A program made the position numbers and the translations under genes. Below the pieces are notes generated by a model. The model was not told the DNA's origin. It worked only from the letters and a program-made list of their open reading frames with translations, and ran no database searches. Below are positions 8,342-18,100 of a DNA stretch of 64,000 bases, piece after piece. Numbering within the stretch: position 1 is the first letter of the stretch; every line of letters starts with the position of its first letter. Source of the DNA: Thalassolituus sp. UBA1087. GTDB taxonomy: Bacteria; Pseudomonadota; Gammaproteobacteria; Pseudomonadales; Oceanobacteraceae. The stretch is from the NCBI GenBank assembly GCA_002314145.1, contig DCCG01000005.1, positions 81,670 to 145,669 on the forward strand, written 5' to 3'.

Positions 8342-10609
8342 TCAGAAGTCGTATTGCGTACTGATTCCCCATGACCGGCTGGCCACCAGGGTAACCGAAT
8401 TGGCGCTGGGTTTTGTCCACTGATAATCGTACAGCACCTGCTGATGATCAAAGATGTTATTGACGTAACCATCTACCCGCCATTGCGCCGCTTTCCAGCC
8501 GACACTCAGATGCGATAAATAATACGCATCAATTTTTTGCTCGTTCGAAGGCTTGGTGTAGGCACTGCCAATATATTGGGTGCGCCATTTAGTATTAAAA
8601 CCAGCGCCCCGGTCATAACCGATACTGAGACTGGTATTTATTTTCGGCGAATATGGAAACCGGTTGCCGGAATAATCGCTGCCGGATGAGACAAAATCTT
8701 CAAATTCAGTATCGGCGTAACCGGTATTCAGGGAGGCCATAAATCCATTATTCAGATGTAGAAACACATCCAGTTCAGCGCCTCTGGAAGTCGATGAACC
8801 GGCATTATCCACGTACGTATCAAATGGGTTGGTAGGGCCATTAACCGATACCTGCTGATCATCCCAGTTCAGATAAAACAGATTGGCGTTCACCGCCAGT
8901 TGCTGCTCAAACCAGACAGAACGCAGGGCAATTTCATGGTTTTTTAATGTTTCCTGACCGTATTCATACACAGCGCCCGTGCCCAGATTCAGGTCATTAC
9001 CACCGGAGCGATAACCGCTGGAATACACATACCCCAGCGTCATATCCGCTGTTGCCGCCCAGCTGATTCCGATTTTGGGCAGCCACTGCGTAAAGGTATC
9101 TTCCTCAGTCACCTTGCCGCTGCCACTTAACATAGCGCCGTAATTATCCACCATGGCATTCAGACTGCCCGCCGGCATGCCCAGCAATGCATCGCCAGGG
9201 GTGAGGTCCATTTCCCGGAACACGGTTGAACGGGTTTCAAAACGGCGTTCTTCCCGGCTGTAACGCAGACCTAAGGTCAGCGTCAGATTCTGCGGCAGGT
9301 AAATATCCGTCTCATTAAAAACAGCCAGCGAGCGGGTCTGGTTCAGACCATCGCGGATGCGGTTGGTAAAAGGAATATAAAACGTATCCGCCGGCACGGC
9401 AGGGCTGAGGTTATTAAGGTCAACCACACTGCCACTGTCGCCTTCGCTCTCACTGCGTTCACGGCCAAGATACAGTCCCGTGGCTGAGTGAAGGTGCCGG
9501 CCTTCGAAACTCAGTTTCAGTTCTTCGCTGATGTGCTGCTGATCACGATCCTGTGCGAAGCCGGTATATTCGGAACTGACCGGCTGGCCGGCAAAGGTCG
9601 CGGTGACATCCGATTCCGGGTATGTACGGTCACTGTCGACGGCATACTGGCTGAAACCATTGCGCCAGCTGGTGTGACTGCTCAGCGTCCAGCGGTCTGA
9701 TAACAGCGCACTGATATTCAAAATGCCGTAACGGCTGACTTCCTGATACCGCGGTTTGACGTCCATGGCCGCTTTATAGTCACCGGCTTCACAGGGGTAG
9801 TCGGCGGTGCTCTGAGCATCCGTACAGGCCAGCGCAGCACCATGTTTACTGTTGGAGAATCCGCTGATCAGGCGGGCACTGAAGCGATAGTCAGGCTGGT
9901 ACAGCAGGCTCGCTTTGTAATGGCTGTTGCTGAGAAAGTTGTGGCGCTCATCATTGAGATAAATATTGGTGTATTCACCATCGGTTTCCTGCCGTTCAGC
10001 CGTTACACGCAAGGCCAGGGAGTCGCTCAGCGGCAGGTTGCCCATGGCGTTCAGCTGCCACAGATTGTCACTGCCCAGTCCCGCTTTCAGCGATGCAGAT
10101 GGCTGGAATTGCGGGCTTTTTGAGGTAATAAAAATAGCCCCGGCTGCAGAGTTCTGTCCCACACTGGTGGACATAGGTCCTTTCGCCACCACCACCTGTT
10201 CGATATCCCACAGGGTCATATTATTCTGAATGTCGGGCCGGCTCACCGGCATGCCATCCACAACCACCGAACTGACGCTGCCAGCCCCGGCAACACCGCC
10301 GGACTGAATACCCCGGATAGCGTATTCGTTGCTGTTGCCGTAACCCACCAGATTCACATTGCTCATCTCATCGAAGGCCGAAGAAAGATCCAGTGCGCCG
10401 TTCCTGGTCAGATCATCTTCCGTGGCCAGACTCACTCCGGTGATGGTTTCCTGCAGTGTACGTTCCAGTTTCTGCCCTGTCACAGTGACCGTATTGAGAC
10501 TGACATCGTCACTCTGCTCTTCGTCCCCGGCCATTGCGCCGGGGCAATAGATGCCTGCCGTCAGTGCCAGCGCCCATGCCGCGGCCTGCTGAGTTTTCCG
10601 GATTTCCAT
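8342..10609 (-). CDS. TonB-dependent outer-membrane receptor, probably for a ferric siderophore
   Basis: This 755-aa protein has a signal peptide (cleaved near GAMA-GDEE), a TonB-box-like start (VSLNTVTVTGQ), a plug domain (about 45-160, with YAIRGIQSGG) and a 22-strand-type beta barrel that ends in the C-terminal Phe required for outer-membrane insertion (STQYDF). The family imports ferric siderophores, haem, cobalamin or sugars. A Fur box sits directly upstream of the start, so iron is the likely cargo. The closest recognisable group is the pesticin/yersiniabactin-like siderophore receptors, but the ligand is not determinable. An AraC-type regulator lies next to it on the same strand. Confidence 0.9.
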   Translation of the reverse strand: MEIRKTQQAAAWALALTAGIYCPGAMAGDEEQSDDVSLNTVTVTGQKLERTLQETITGVSLATEDDLTRNGALDLSSAFDEMSNVNLVGYGNSNEYAIRGIQSGGVAGAGSVSSVVVDGMPVSRPDIQNNMTLWDIEQVVVAKGPMSTSVGQNSAAGAIFITSKSPQFQPSASLKAGLGSDNLWQLNAMGNLPLSDSLALRVTAERQETDGEYTNIYLNDERHNFLSNSHYKASLLYQPDYRFSARLISGFSNSKHGAALACTDAQSTADYPCEAGDYKAAMDVKPRYQEVSRYGILNISALLSDRWTLSSHTSWRNGFSQYAVDSDRTYPESDVTATFAGQPVSSEYTGFAQDRDQQHISEELKLSFEGRHLHSATGLYLGRERSESEGDSGSVVDLNNLSPAVPADTFYIPFTNRIRDGLNQTRSLAVFNETDIYLPQNLTLTLGLRYSREERRFETRSTVFREMDLTPGDALLGMPAGSLNAMVDNYGAMLSGSGKVTEEDTFTQWLPKIGISWAATADMTLGYVYSSGYRSGGNDLNLGTGAVYEYGQETLKNHEIALRSVWFEQQLAVNANLFYLNWDDQQVSVNGPTNPFDTYVDNAGSSTSRGAELDVFLHLNNGFMASLNTGYADTEFEDFVSSGSDYSGNRFPYSPKINTSLSIGYDRGAGFNTKWRTQYIGSAYTKPSNEQKIDAYYLSHLSVGWKAAQWRVDGYVNNIFDHQQVLYDYQWTKPSANSVTLVASRSWGISTQYDF

Positions 10610-10631
10610 TCTGCCCCCGTTTATAAGTATT

Positions 10632-10650
10632 AATGATAATTATTATCAAA
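10632..10650 (-). promoter_or_regulatory. Fur box upstream of the TonB receptor
   Basis: AATGATAATTATTATCAAA is close to the classical 19-bp Fur operator (GATAATGATAATCATTATC). It is nearly palindromic around TAATTATTA. It lies 23-41 bases upstream of the receptor start codon, where repressor binding would block the promoter under iron-replete conditions. Confidence 0.8.
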
Positions 10651-10729
10651 CGATATTTAATACTATTACAAAGGGAGAGAGCAAGTCAGACGGCAAGCCC
10701 GATCGCTGGCGCCCGGCGGCCATATGATG

Positions 10730-11761
10730 TCAGTCCGGAGCCTCACAGAAGTGCCGCGGCGACACGCCCCGTGCCCGGTTGAATGCGTGACTGAAACTGG
10801 ACGCACTGCTGAAGCCAGCCTTCAGCGCGGCGTTTTTGATGCTGTCGCCACCGCGCAGACATTCCTCGGCACGGCTGAGGCGGCATTCACTCACCAGATC
10901 ACGCCAGCGCCAGCCATCCGTTTCCAGACGCCGGCTCAGGGTACGTGATGACATACACAGGCTGCCCGCCACCGAGGTCATATCCGGCACATCCGGTAAC
11001 ATCTGAGTGATCAGACGGCGCACCTGATGGGAGATGCTTTCCTGTTTTGCCGCCGGCCGGCCGGTGCAGAGTTCTTCACAGGCAACCGCAGCCACCGGGT
11101 TCTGCATCGGCATACGCAATTGCAGGTGGGCGGCGTCGCCAAAGAAACAGTTTTCCGCTGCGCTGTCGGTCACCTCACAGCCAAACACCGCCTCCATCTG
11201 CGCCATGGCCGGCAGCCGCGGAAACGTCAGAGACAGGGCGCGGACATTGCGTGGCGCAGCGCCCAACAACTCGCCCTGCAGCGCCGCCAGAATGCCAAAC
11301 TCGCGGCCAATAACGAAACGCTCCAGCGCTTCTGACAGCGGATAGCGGCAGCTGAATACCAGCCGCAGCTCGTCGCGCTGAAACTCAAACAACACCCGGG
11401 AGAGATTCGCGGAAGACGCCAGATAACGGCGGATCATATCCAGCGCTGCGCGCACGTCGCGGCTGCTGACAATCGCCATTCCCAACACCCCCAAAGTGGC
11501 CAGCTGATAACGCAGCCCGGTGGCAAACCCCAGCGCAAGAGACTCCTCACCATTAGTGTGTAAAGCCTCAATCATCGCCAGTTCCTGATCCATTGTCACA
11601 TCAACCAGGCCAAGATCAATTTGTGACCGGGAAAGTCCGGTTTGTGACAGCATCACCTGATCATCAATGCCACAAGCCCGGGCCTGCTGCAAAAGAATCC
11701 GCGCATTGGCCAGCCCGAAGCCCGGCGCCCGCGGTTTATCGCTATCAGCTGCGGATGTCAT
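10730..11761 (-). CDS. AraC family transcriptional regulator (N-terminal arabinose-binding-like domain)
   Basis: This 343-aa regulator has an OruR/VirS-type N-terminal effector domain (about 25-210) and a C-terminal double helix-turn-helix (about 245-340). The second recognition region reads GFSSASSFSHAFNRARGVSPRHF, split here as GFSSASSFSHAF and RARGVSP. The start at 11761 has AGAGGTGG upstream. It is divergent from the exported hydrolase gene at 11945, a common arrangement for this subfamily, and shares a strand with the Fur-controlled receptor. I infer control of the hydrolase; control of the receptor is possible but less supported. Confidence 0.88.
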   Translation of the reverse strand: MTSAADSDKPRAPGFGLANARILLQQARACGIDDQVMLSQTGLSRSQIDLGLVDVTMDQELAMIEALHTNGEESLALGFATGLRYQLATLGVLGMAIVSSRDVRAALDMIRRYLASSANLSRVLFEFQRDELRLVFSCRYPLSEALERFVIGREFGILAALQGELLGAAPRNVRALSLTFPRLPAMAQMEAVFGCEVTDSAAENCFFGDAAHLQLRMPMQNPVAAVACEELCTGRPAAKQESISHQVRRLITQMLPDVPDMTSVAGSLCMSSRTLSRRLETDGWRWRDLVSECRLSRAEECLRGGDSIKNAALKAGFSSASSFSHAFNRARGVSPRHFCEAPD

Positions 11762-11944
11762 AAGGCCACCTCTTATTATTTTAAATGCACCTTAGTACCA
11801 ATTATTGTCCTGTCGTATCACGTCAGTGTCCGCTCAGGACATTTTCTTCGTCCTGCACTCAACTATGGTTGTCAGCGCTCTGTGGCCTGCGTCCCTGATA
11901 CGGACCGGCCGTTATTAAAAACAAAAATAAAGAGAACACATACA

Positions 11945-13603
11945 ATGAAAAAAGCCATTCTGGCGGTTACCGCCATCTCCGCGCTGTGCGCCTCTGCTCT
12001 GCTGCCGGCTAACGCTCAGGCCGCAGATTCCCCGTTATTCCCGGCTATTTCGCTGATCGCCGGGTTTCTGAATCAGGGAATATTCCCTGAATCCGATCTC
12101 TACACCACGGATGATGACATCATTATCAACGCAACGGATGGTGTGGAACTGGCCGCCAATGTGTTCGTGCCAACGACAGGTTCCGGCCCTTACCCGGCGG
12201 TGATTTTTATCAACAGCTGGGCCGCCAACGAATACCAGTACCTGACCGAAGCGGCGCGCTTTGCCGAAGAAGGTTATGTGGTGCTGAGCTATTCCACCCG
12301 TGGCTTTGGCACATCAGGCGGCCTGATTGATACCGCTGGTCCGCTGGACATGGCCGACCTGTCGGCCGTGATCGATTACCTGATCACGCACTTTGACGTG
12401 GACCCGAACGCCATTGGTGCGGCAGGTATTTCTTACGGTTCCGGCATCAGTCTGCTGGGCGCCGCCCATGATCCGCGCATCAGTGCCGTGGCCGCCATGA
12501 GTACCTGGGGCAGCCTGACCGAAGCTCTGTATGGTCAGGAAACACCGCGCCTGATCTGGGGCGAGCTGCTGACCCTGTCGTCCGGCCTGACCGGTAACCC
12601 GGACCAGATTATCCGTGACACCTGGAATAAAGTACTCAACCGGGAAGATATGGCCAGTGTCTACGCCTGGACCGATCTGCGTTCACCGCTTAATTATGTG
12701 GATGAAATTAATGCCAACGGTGCCGCCGTTTATATTTCACAGAACTGGGGCGATAACCTGTTTCAGCCCAACAGTGTGCTGGATCTGTTCAGCCGCTTAA
12801 GCGTCGAAAAACACATTGATCTGCAACCCGGTACCCATGCCGGTGCTGAAATCGGCGGCCTGCTGGGTGGTGGTGATACCCACGTTTTAAATAACGTACA
12901 CCGCTGGTTTGCCGAGCACCTGAAAGGTGAAAGCGGTGCAATGGAAGGACAGAAGCCGGTACACATGAAAGTGAAGTTTTCTTCCGGCTATCAGGAATAC
13001 GATGCCTTTCCGGTGCCACAGGCAACGACGGAAACTTTCTACCTGCAGCCACGTAATCTGTTCCGCAACGGTCAGCTGAGCGATACGCCATTCCAGAGCT
13101 GGCTGGCAAAGGACAACAGTATTAATTCCCTGTTCGACACCGTGGCCAGTACTCAGGTACCGCTGCTGTCACAGATTCTGGAACAGCTTGAGGTTCCGGT
13201 ACTCGCCAACATCGGGCATATTCAGCGCAGCAACGGCATTGTGTTTGAAAGCAACCGCCGCTGGTCCGATATGCAGATCCGTGGCAATGCGGAACTCAGT
13301 CTTATGGTTCAGCCGAAAAGCGATAACCTGCACATGGTTGCTTATCTGTACGACATGAACCCGCTGGGGGTAGGAAAAATGATTACCCACAAACCCCTCA
13401 CCGTGCACGACACCACACCGGGTGAAACCCTGCGCGTCGATTTCCCGTTAACCACGGTGGCGTACGATGTGCCGGCCGGTCATAAACTGGTATTGGTTAT
13501 TGATACGCACGATCTCCTGTATGCCGGCCCGCAGGGGGTACGCAGTATCGATTTTGAATTCAGCAGTGGTGAACAATCCACGCTGACAGTACCTGTACTC
13601 TGA
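11945..13603 (+). CDS. Exported CocE/NonD-type alpha/beta hydrolase (X-Pro dipeptidyl-peptidase S15-like)
   Basis: This 552-aa protein starts with a signal peptide (MKKAILAVTAISALCASALL, cut near AQA-ADS). It then has an alpha/beta-hydrolase core with the nucleophile motif GISYGSG and a C-terminal jelly-roll region of the X-Pro peptidase/cocaine-esterase type. Members cleave esters or prolyl peptides; the substrate is unknown. The block DTHVLNNVHRW supplies a plausible catalytic His region. ATG 11945 is preferred because the longer frame from 11882 places 21 non-signal residues before the signal. The gene is divergent from the AraC regulator and ends in its own terminator. Confidence 0.82.
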   Translation: MKKAILAVTAISALCASALLPANAQAADSPLFPAISLIAGFLNQGIFPESDLYTTDDDIIINATDGVELAANVFVPTTGSGPYPAVIFINSWAANEYQYLTEAARFAEEGYVVLSYSTRGFGTSGGLIDTAGPLDMADLSAVIDYLITHFDVDPNAIGAAGISYGSGISLLGAAHDPRISAVAAMSTWGSLTEALYGQETPRLIWGELLTLSSGLTGNPDQIIRDTWNKVLNREDMASVYAWTDLRSPLNYVDEINANGAAVYISQNWGDNLFQPNSVLDLFSRLSVEKHIDLQPGTHAGAEIGGLLGGGDTHVLNNVHRWFAEHLKGESGAMEGQKPVHMKVKFSSGYQEYDAFPVPQATTETFYLQPRNLFRNGQLSDTPFQSWLAKDNSINSLFDTVASTQVPLLSQILEQLEVPVLANIGHIQRSNGIVFESNRRWSDMQIRGNAELSLMVQPKSDNLHMVAYLYDMNPLGVGKMITHKPLTVHDTTPGETLRVDFPLTTVAYDVPAGHKLVLVIDTHDLLYAGPQGVRSIDFEFSSGEQSTLTVPVL

Positions 13604-13670
13604 ACTGTTTCAGCCACAACCGATAGCTGAACCTGGCACTGCCCGTCAGTGCCTGCCAGTGTCCGTCAAC

Positions 13671-13699
13671 GGCGCAGAAAATTCTGCGCCGTTTTTTTT
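13671..13699 (+). terminator. Intrinsic terminator after the exported hydrolase gene
   Basis: GGCGCAGAA / TTCTGCGCC forms a 9-bp stem followed by G and eight T residues, about 70 bases after the hydrolase stop. Confidence 0.9.
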
Positions 13700-13961
13700 A
13701 TTCAGAGTTACAGGGTATTCCCCTGATCGCCCCACAATTAATGATAAATATAAAATCAAATAAAGACACGTTTATACGCCTGTCAGCAGAAACCTTAAAC
13801 GAAACTTAAAAACTGACCTTTCTTTTCTTTATTCTGACGGTTTACCGGTATTTATCATGCGTCCTTTGCTTCAGGTCAGAGTAAAATAAGCACCGTCCTG
13901 CACAATAGCCAGCGTCTCCTTTTTAACCAGTGCAGGCGACGGAAATACCGCCGGAAATTTT
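13700..13961. other. AT-rich upstream region of the ferric-reductase-like gene
   Basis: This is a non-coding gap that should hold the promoter of the flavocytochrome gene. It is AT-rich from about 13735 to 13830. I could not assign a definite -35/-10 pair and found no other gene. Confidence 0.4.
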
Positions 13962-15296
13962 ATGAAAGCCATTAAAATCAGTTTTACCGTGATTGTTATT
14001 CTGCTGACCCTGTTATGGTTACTGGCAGACTCTTTATTACCCGAGCCATTAACTTACTTTTCATTCCGCCATGTGTTTGTACAGTACAGTGGTGTCATAA
14101 CCATGGGCGCCATGTCTGTCGCCATGCTGCTTGCGGCGCGTCCGCGCTGGCTGGAAAAGCATCTGGATGGACTGGATAAAATGTACCGCCTGCACAAGTG
14201 GCTGGGCATTACAGCCCTGGTTATGGGGACAGCCCACTGGTGGTTTGCCAAAGGCACCAAATGGATGGTGGGCTGGGGCTGGCTGGAAAAACCTCAGCGC
14301 GGTCCCCGCGGAGAGGAAACGCTGACAACCGTTGAGGCCTTTTTCCGCAGTCAGCGCGGGCTGGCGGAAACCATCGGTGAGTGGACCTTCTATGCTGCTG
14401 CTGTGCTGTTGATAATCGCCCTGGTAAAAGCTGTGCCATACCGGTTTTTTGCCAAAACCCACAAAATTATGGCGGCAGCCTTTCTGCTGCTGGTCTGGCA
14501 CTCACTGATATTGCTGGAATACGCATACTGGAAACAACCTGTGGGCTGGATTATGGCACTGCTGCTGGCAGCCGGTTCGGTGTCTGCCGTTATTATTCTG
14601 CTCGGACAGACCGGGCGTAAGAGCAAAGTACAGGGCACGGTGGAATGCTTTCACTGGTACCCGGAATTACAGGTCATGGAAACCGCCATCAAACTCAGCA
14701 AAGGCTGGCACGGACACAAAGCCGGTCAGTTTGCCTTTGTGACCTCCAGCAAAAAAGAAGGTGCGCATCCATATACCATTGCCTCCGCCTGGCACGATGA
14801 CAGTGAACACATCACCTTCATTACCAAAGCGCTGGGCGACCATACCCGCCGTCTGCCGGACATACTGCATGAAGGCATGGCGGTACAGGTCGAAGGTCCG
14901 TATGGCTGTTTTACCTTCGACGATGATTGCCGGCAGCAGATCTGGGTGGGTGCCGGTATTGGTATTACCCCCTTTATTGCGCGGATGAAACACCTCGCCA
15001 AAGCACCGGATGGTCGCACCATTCATCTGTTCCATCCGACCGGACAATATGAACAGGCTGCCATTGATAAGTTAACAGCGGATGCTCAGGCTGCCGGCAT
15101 CAGCCTGCATATTCTGGCCAGCAAAGATGGCCGCCGCCTGAGTGCTGACATGATCCGGGAGGAAGTGCCGGGCTGGCAAGAAAGCAGTGTCTGGTTCTGT
15201 GGGCCTTCCGCTTTTGGGGCCAGCCTGCGCAACGAGCTGCAGGCGCAGGGGTTGCCGGCGGATCATTTTCATCAGGAGTTATTTGAAATGCGCTGA
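13962..15296 (+). CDS. Ferric reductase-like transmembrane flavocytochrome (FRD/NOX superfamily)
   Basis: This 444-aa protein has about six membrane helices in the first 220 residues. Haem-ligand histidines are placed as in ferric reductases (HKWLG, TAHWW, KTHKIM, LLVWHS). An FAD-binding domain follows (HPYTIASAW) and then an NAD(P)H-binding domain (GAGIGITPFIARM and WFCGPSAFG). Family members carry electrons from cytosolic NAD(P)H across the membrane to ferric iron, oxygen or other acceptors. Iron reduction would agree with the nearby Fur-controlled receptor, but no Fur box was seen here. The ribosome-binding site is weak. The gene converges on the NepI-like exporter. Confidence 0.86.
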   Translation: MKAIKISFTVIVILLTLLWLLADSLLPEPLTYFSFRHVFVQYSGVITMGAMSVAMLLAARPRWLEKHLDGLDKMYRLHKWLGITALVMGTAHWWFAKGTKWMVGWGWLEKPQRGPRGEETLTTVEAFFRSQRGLAETIGEWTFYAAAVLLIIALVKAVPYRFFAKTHKIMAAAFLLLVWHSLILLEYAYWKQPVGWIMALLLAAGSVSAVIILLGQTGRKSKVQGTVECFHWYPELQVMETAIKLSKGWHGHKAGQFAFVTSSKKEGAHPYTIASAWHDDSEHITFITKALGDHTRRLPDILHEGMAVQVEGPYGCFTFDDDCRQQIWVGAGIGITPFIARMKHLAKAPDGRTIHLFHPTGQYEQAAIDKLTADAQAAGISLHILASKDGRRLSADMIREEVPGWQESSVWFCGPSAFGASLRNELQAQGLPADHFHQELFEMR

Positions 15297-15322
15297 GCGC
15301 TGTTTTGATTTCTGCTCAGCCG

Positions 15323-16543
15323 TCAATTATCCGCATGACGTACCCGCAACGAGAGCAGTGTCAGCACCAGCGTGATCGCCATCAGCGCTGCGGTTGTTAT
15401 CAGGTTAGTGCTGATGCCGGATAAATCGATCAGTGCGCCACTGATCATGGCACCGCCAATCGCCGCCACCTGTAACGCTGCCGAATATAAACCACCGGCA
15501 CTGTCGGCTGCGTCCGGCAGTGCTTTGGTAATCCAGGTTGACCAGATAATCGGCAGAACCGCACCAAAAAATCCCCAGATGGCAATCAGCAGATACGCCA
15601 GCCAGTGCATCTGTGCTCCGGCCAGTAACAGCAGTGCCACCACCAGCATCGCCAGAGGCATGCCCACCAGAATCTGTTTGAATGCTCTGTGCGCCAGCAC
15701 GCCGGTAAAGGTAGCACCAACAAAACTGGCAATACCAAACAGCACCCAGGAAAACGAAATCTGCTCAATATTAAAATTGAGATAATGTTCCATATACGGA
15801 CGCATATAAATGTACAGCATCTGGTTACCGGTAAAACTCAGCAACATAGCCAGAAATGCCAGCTTAACGCCCGGTCTGGTCAGAACTTCCCCCATACCGC
15901 CAGTGGATTCCTGTCGTCCACCGGCAACCGAGGGAAGCGTCAGCCACTGTAATAGCAATACAGCAACCGCAATCAGAGCCACAGCCACAAATACCACACG
16001 CCAGCCATACAGACCGCCCAGATAACTGCCCAGCGGTGCTGCAACCACCAGCGCCAGTGACACACCGGAAAAAATAATGGAAAACGCGGCGGCTACTCTG
16101 GCAGCCGGTACCAGCTGCATGGCGACCGCGGTCAGCAGCGCCCAGAAACCACCGATGGCAATCCCCAGCACAACCCGTGATGCCATCAGCAGCCAGATGC
16201 TTTGCGCTGCCGCCGTAATCAGACAGGCAACAATCATCATGGCGGTAAAACAGAGGATCAGACGGCGACGGTCAGTCTGTTTAAACAGCCCGGGAATCAG
16301 CAGCCCGGCCATCATGGCGGTGGCAGCCGTGACTGAAATCATCTGCCCTGCGACACCGGCTGAGATACTCAGCCCCTCAGCCATCTGCGTCAGCATACTG
16401 ACCGGTAACAGCTCGGCGGAAATCAGCGCGGCCACGCCCAGCATCATAGAAAAAATAGCCCACCAGTTTGACGAACCGGAGGGACGGCCGGATGTCGTCT
16501 GCTCACCGGCAGAACCGGCAGGCAGATCCACAGCATCAGTCAT
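15323..16543 (-). CDS. MFS efflux transporter, NepI-like (purine ribonucleoside efflux type)
   Basis: This protein of about 406 aa with 12 hydrophobic segments belongs to the DHA1 major-facilitator branch. It is similar to Escherichia coli NepI over most of its length: FLPVSLL-type LLPVSMLTQMAE, GVAGQMISVTA, LGIAIGGFWALLTAVAMQLVP and IIWSTWITKALPD are all in the expected order. NepI exports inosine and related purine nucleosides. ATG 16543 (MTDAVDLP) is preferred over the open frame to 16651 because that extension is basic, non-conserved and lacks a good ribosome-binding site. Exact substrate unproven. Confidence 0.82.
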   Translation of the reverse strand: MTDAVDLPAGSAGEQTTSGRPSGSSNWWAIFSMMLGVAALISAELLPVSMLTQMAEGLSISAGVAGQMISVTAATAMMAGLLIPGLFKQTDRRRLILCFTAMMIVACLITAAAQSIWLLMASRVVLGIAIGGFWALLTAVAMQLVPAARVAAAFSIIFSGVSLALVVAAPLGSYLGGLYGWRVVFVAVALIAVAVLLLQWLTLPSVAGGRQESTGGMGEVLTRPGVKLAFLAMLLSFTGNQMLYIYMRPYMEHYLNFNIEQISFSWVLFGIASFVGATFTGVLAHRAFKQILVGMPLAMLVVALLLLAGAQMHWLAYLLIAIWGFFGAVLPIIWSTWITKALPDAADSAGGLYSAALQVAAIGGAMISGALIDLSGISTNLITTAALMAITLVLTLLSLRVRHADN

Positions 16544-16786
16544 GTGTTTTCGTCTCTGTATTTTTGACGGGAAGCCCCGGCACAGACCGCGCCGGGAAAA
16601 GACAGGATGCCATGGTATGCAATTCCACCCTGGATCAGGTTGCCTGATCATGGGAATAAATTGCCAGAAAATATAAACCGCTACAGGCTGTGGTCAGCAA
16701 TCAGCTATTGCTGCCGAGGTTCAATTAACTCTTCCATACATTAGCAGCCATATCAGCAGTCATATACGGGTGACGGTTTTAAAAAA
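16544..16786. other. Intergenic region upstream of the NepI-like gene
   Basis: No gene was seen. It should carry the promoter of the NepI-like gene. Minor palindromic pieces occur, but none that I can assign to a known regulator. Confidence 0.4.
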
Positions 16787-16829
16787 GAAAAGAGGCGTGG
16801 CCGGGCCAACATTTTTCTGCCTCTTTTTT
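16787..16829 (-). terminator. Intrinsic terminator of eutR
   Basis: AGAGGC (16791-16796) pairs with GCCTCT (16819-16824), with an inner TGGCC/GGCCA helix. A and T runs flank both sides, so it could work in both directions. It follows the eutR-like gene on the minus strand. Confidence 0.7.
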
Positions 16830-16904
16830 GCTTTGAAAAATAAAACAGTCATCCCTCTCTGCTGCCACTCAATTTCTTAGTTCGCTTTCTTCGGTTCGCT
16901 TTCT

Positions 16905-17960
16905 TCAGTTCAGATCGGCAATGCCATTATTTCTGGCGCCAGCATGGGCACGGTTCAGCGTCTGCGACGGCGTCTCACCAAACAGCTGCCTGTAGTCATG
17001 GGCAAACTGCCCGGCATGCCAGAATCCCCATTCGGACGATTTGGAGGCAATGGTTTCATCTTCGCCCAGACCTTCCAGCAAAGCCCGGCGCATATTATTA
17101 AGACGCGACAGGCGCAGATACTTCAGCGGGCTTAAGCCCAGCACGGTTTCAAAACTGTATTGCAGGGTGCGGCGGCTGACATGGGTTAAACGACACAGAT
17201 CAGTGATGGTGATGGATTCCCCCGGATGGGCAGCCAGATATTCCTGTACCCGTTCGACCACAGCTTTGCGCCGCGCAAAGGTTGTGTTCTGCAATGTACT
17301 GCGCGCTTCCCCGTCCCCCAGAACTTCCAGCACGGAACCCAGCAACATGTCCTGATGAATCACACCCGGCCGGCCGGCGTTTCCGGCAAACATACGGCCC
17401 ATAATATGACGCAGCATCTGCAGCTTGCCGTTGTGCCAGTGACGCCGGGGTTCAGACCACATGCCATCACGGATTTCCACCCCCTGCACATCGGCGGTAT
17501 CCATCAACAGCCGCTGACTGACAACGATGCCATAAATATGGAAGTCGTCCGGGGTCAGCAGTTCAAAATCACAGTTCCCCGGCCGACACATAAGCTCCTG
17601 CGCGCTGACCGACTGGCCGTTAATGCGACACACATCCTCGCTGCCCTGAGGCGCTGAGGCAAACCCCAGCCACACGGAATCCGGCCACACATTGCAGTGC
17701 TGATGCAGTGACTGGCTGGTGTATTCGCGGAACACCTGCAGACTGGGCACAGCGACTTCATCAATACGGCCATAAAAACGGCCGGCACTGAGCTGATCGT
17801 ATTCCTGCTGCCAGTCACGCAGATTATGTGCATGCTGATCGGCATCCGTGGCTTCACTGACGCACCAGCGCGGTGCCTGTGACCTTATTTCATGCTCTGT
17901 AACCACTTGCCTTCCCCCGTGAATATTCTTTTCTTTAGCCTGATAAAACTCATAAATCAT
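16905..17960 (-). CDS. eutR: EutR-like AraC family regulator of ethanolamine utilisation
   Basis: This regulator of up to 351 aa resembles Escherichia coli EutR along its length: YDQLSAGRF, QVFREYTSQSL, VWPDSVWLGF in the effector domain, and LTHVSRRTLQYSFETVLGLSP plus the EWGFWHAGQFAHDYRQLFG block in the helix-turn-helix region. EutR activates ethanolamine genes when ethanolamine and adenosylcobalamin are present. It is divergent from eutBC, which supports the call. The frame opens at ATG 17960, but a GTG at 17906 sits just after GGGGGAAGG and would give 333 residues; I cannot decide between them. The first 18 residues look unlike the family. Confidence 0.85.
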   Translation of the reverse strand: MIYEFYQAKEKNIHGGRQVVTEHEIRSQAPRWCVSEATDADQHAHNLRDWQQEYDQLSAGRFYGRIDEVAVPSLQVFREYTSQSLHQHCNVWPDSVWLGFASAPQGSEDVCRINGQSVSAQELMCRPGNCDFELLTPDDFHIYGIVVSQRLLMDTADVQGVEIRDGMWSEPRRHWHNGKLQMLRHIMGRMFAGNAGRPGVIHQDMLLGSVLEVLGDGEARSTLQNTTFARRKAVVERVQEYLAAHPGESITITDLCRLTHVSRRTLQYSFETVLGLSPLKYLRLSRLNNMRRALLEGLGEDETIASKSSEWGFWHAGQFAHDYRQLFGETPSQTLNRAHAGARNNGIADLN

Positions 17961-18100
17961 TGAAATTTATTAGTTTTTTAAGCTTTGCCATTTTTCGATA
18001 GCGGCCCGGAATGGTTCTGGCTTTGTACTCCTGCTAATCAGATGAAGCTATGCAGCAACTTTTATTCCTAACAGGAAAGTTTGTCGCGAAAGGCAGGTCT

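Noticed and set aside
18001..18060. Sigma-54 promoter upstream of eutB
   Set aside because: GG and GC dinucleotides occur, but the spacing does not fit the -24/-12 rule.
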